DNA of 14,805 bases from contig JACDAH010000473.1 in the NCBI GenBank assembly GCA_013695505.1, forward strand, positions 1 through 14,805, given 5' to 3'. Origin of the DNA: Chloroflexota bacterium (GTDB taxonomy: Bacteria > Chloroflexota > Limnocylindria > Limnocylindrales > CSP1-4). This document shows, piece by piece, positions 14,307-14,805 of this stretch (the stretch's first letter is position 1; every line of letters starts with the position of its first letter). The notes under the pieces are model-generated. The model had not been told where the DNA came from, did no database searches, and was given only the letters and a program-made list of their open reading frames with translations. A program made the translations under genes and the position numbers.

Positions 14307-14805
14307 GTGAGAAACATCCGCATCATCTCTTCCGAGGATCGTCGCATCCTCGAGCGCCAGGCGGTCGCATCCAGATCCGCACTCCCGCGGCGCGCGCACG
14401 CGGTGGACTGGCTGGCGACTTTGCCGATCGTCCTTCTCCTGCCGATCATTCTGATGTCGGCCGGAACGATGTTTGCAGGTAGCTGGACGAAGGACTCGCA
14501 AGCCAACACGTCGAGCGCCTCGGCTCCGCAGCTCAGCGCGTCGCCATCGTCCGTCGCGCCGGGGGCATCGATCAAAGTATCGGGCCTCCGCTTCAAATCG
14601 AAAACGGCCGGCGTCCTCACCCTCGGCACCGATCGGGCGCACGCCGTACCGTACGCGGCCAACAATCGCGGCTCCTTCACCGTGCTCGTCAAGGTGCCGA
14701 CCGAGGCGGCGCGGGGAAGCCTCGCGATTGCGGCCATTCCTGTGATCGGCGGCATCGACCAGCCCGCGGCCGCGGCGACGGTTGTGAACGTGACCGCCGT
14801 TGCAC
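14307..14805 (+). CDS. Membrane-anchored protein with Ig/IPT-like domain (3' end missing)
   Basis: 166 codons are visible and the frame runs off the window without a stop. The N-terminus (VRNIRIISSEDRRILERQAV) is charged and cytoplasmic. One hydrophobic segment follows at about 34-57 (WLATLPIVLLLPIILMSAG), then a Ser/Ala/Pro-rich linker. From residue 76 the sequence reads LSASPSSVAPGASIKVSGLRF, later GSFTVLVKVPTEAARGSLAI: the pattern of IPT/TIG or other bacterial Ig-like domains found in surface proteins, where a 'GxxIxVxGxxF' strand pair precedes a 'GsFtvxvxVP' strand. It is therefore probably an exported, membrane-tethered surface protein. It is divergent from the glycan operon and may share regulation or be a glycosylation target; that is inference. 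The downstream part of the gene is unknown. Confidence 0.75.
   Translation, partial: MRNIRIISSEDRRILERQAVASRSALPRRAHAVDWLATLPIVLLLPIILMSAGTMFAGSWTKDSQANTSSASAPQLSASPSSVAPGASIKVSGLRFKSKTAGVLTLGTDRAHAVPYAANNRGSFTVLVKVPTEAARGSLAIAAIPVIGGIDQPAAAATVVNVTAVA

Noticed and set aside
14069..14755. 228-codon open frame on the minus strand
   Set aside because: It is antisense to the better supported GTG 14307 gene, which has a ribosome binding site, a membrane anchor and an Ig-like pattern. The antisense product is Arg/Ser-rich with no recognisable domain.

Overview
The window comes from a high-GC bacterial chromosome (roughly two thirds G+C by eye) with GTG and TTG starts and 4-base gene overlaps. Gene content and codon style suggest a high-GC monoderm such as an actinobacterium or a member of Chloroflexota. 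The sequence alone does not settle which. No RNA genes, CRISPR arrays or insertion sequences are visible.

Layout: (1) Positions 1-1913, plus strand: the last codons of an unseen upstream gene, a membrane-anchored protein with a lectin-like beta-sandwich domain (20-814), and a zinc-ribbon SAM-dependent methyltransferase (873-1913). (2) Positions 1914-2270: a convergent gap. On the minus strand it still carries a broken remnant of the C-terminal (Mo-co dimerisation) domain of a sulfite-oxidase-type molybdoenzyme. (3) Positions 2271-13790: ten minus-strand genes in one tightly overlapping operon. (4) Positions 13791-14306: a divergent non-coding region. (5) From 14307 to the window end, plus strand: an open-ended gene for a membrane-anchored protein with an Ig/IPT-like domain.

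The operon, in transcription order, is hddC, hddA, gmhA, gmhB, two GT4 glycosyltransferases, a GT-C-like multi-membrane protein, a DUF1616-like membrane protein, a GT4 glycosyltransferase fused to a P-loop kinase-like domain, and a Wzx-type flippase. The first four genes encode the complete GDP-D-glycero-alpha-D-manno-heptose pathway: GmhA isomerises sedoheptulose 7-phosphate, HddA phosphorylates the product at C1, GmhB removes the C7 phosphate, and HddC adds GMP. The glycosyltransferases would use this and other activated sugars to build a lipid-linked glycan on the cytoplasmic face. The flippase would export it, and the GT-C-like protein may transfer or polymerise sugars on the outer face. 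The most likely product is a heptose-containing surface glycan (capsule, S-layer or other glycoprotein glycan); its structure and acceptor cannot be read from the DNA.

Most start sites were set by the overlap pattern: eight of the nine junctions within the operon are ATGA, GTGA or TTGA 4-base overlaps, a 7-base overlap, or (once) a 2-base gap with a clear ribosome binding site. In several genes the longest possible frame begins further upstream, but the shorter start restores both the family N-terminus and the overlap.
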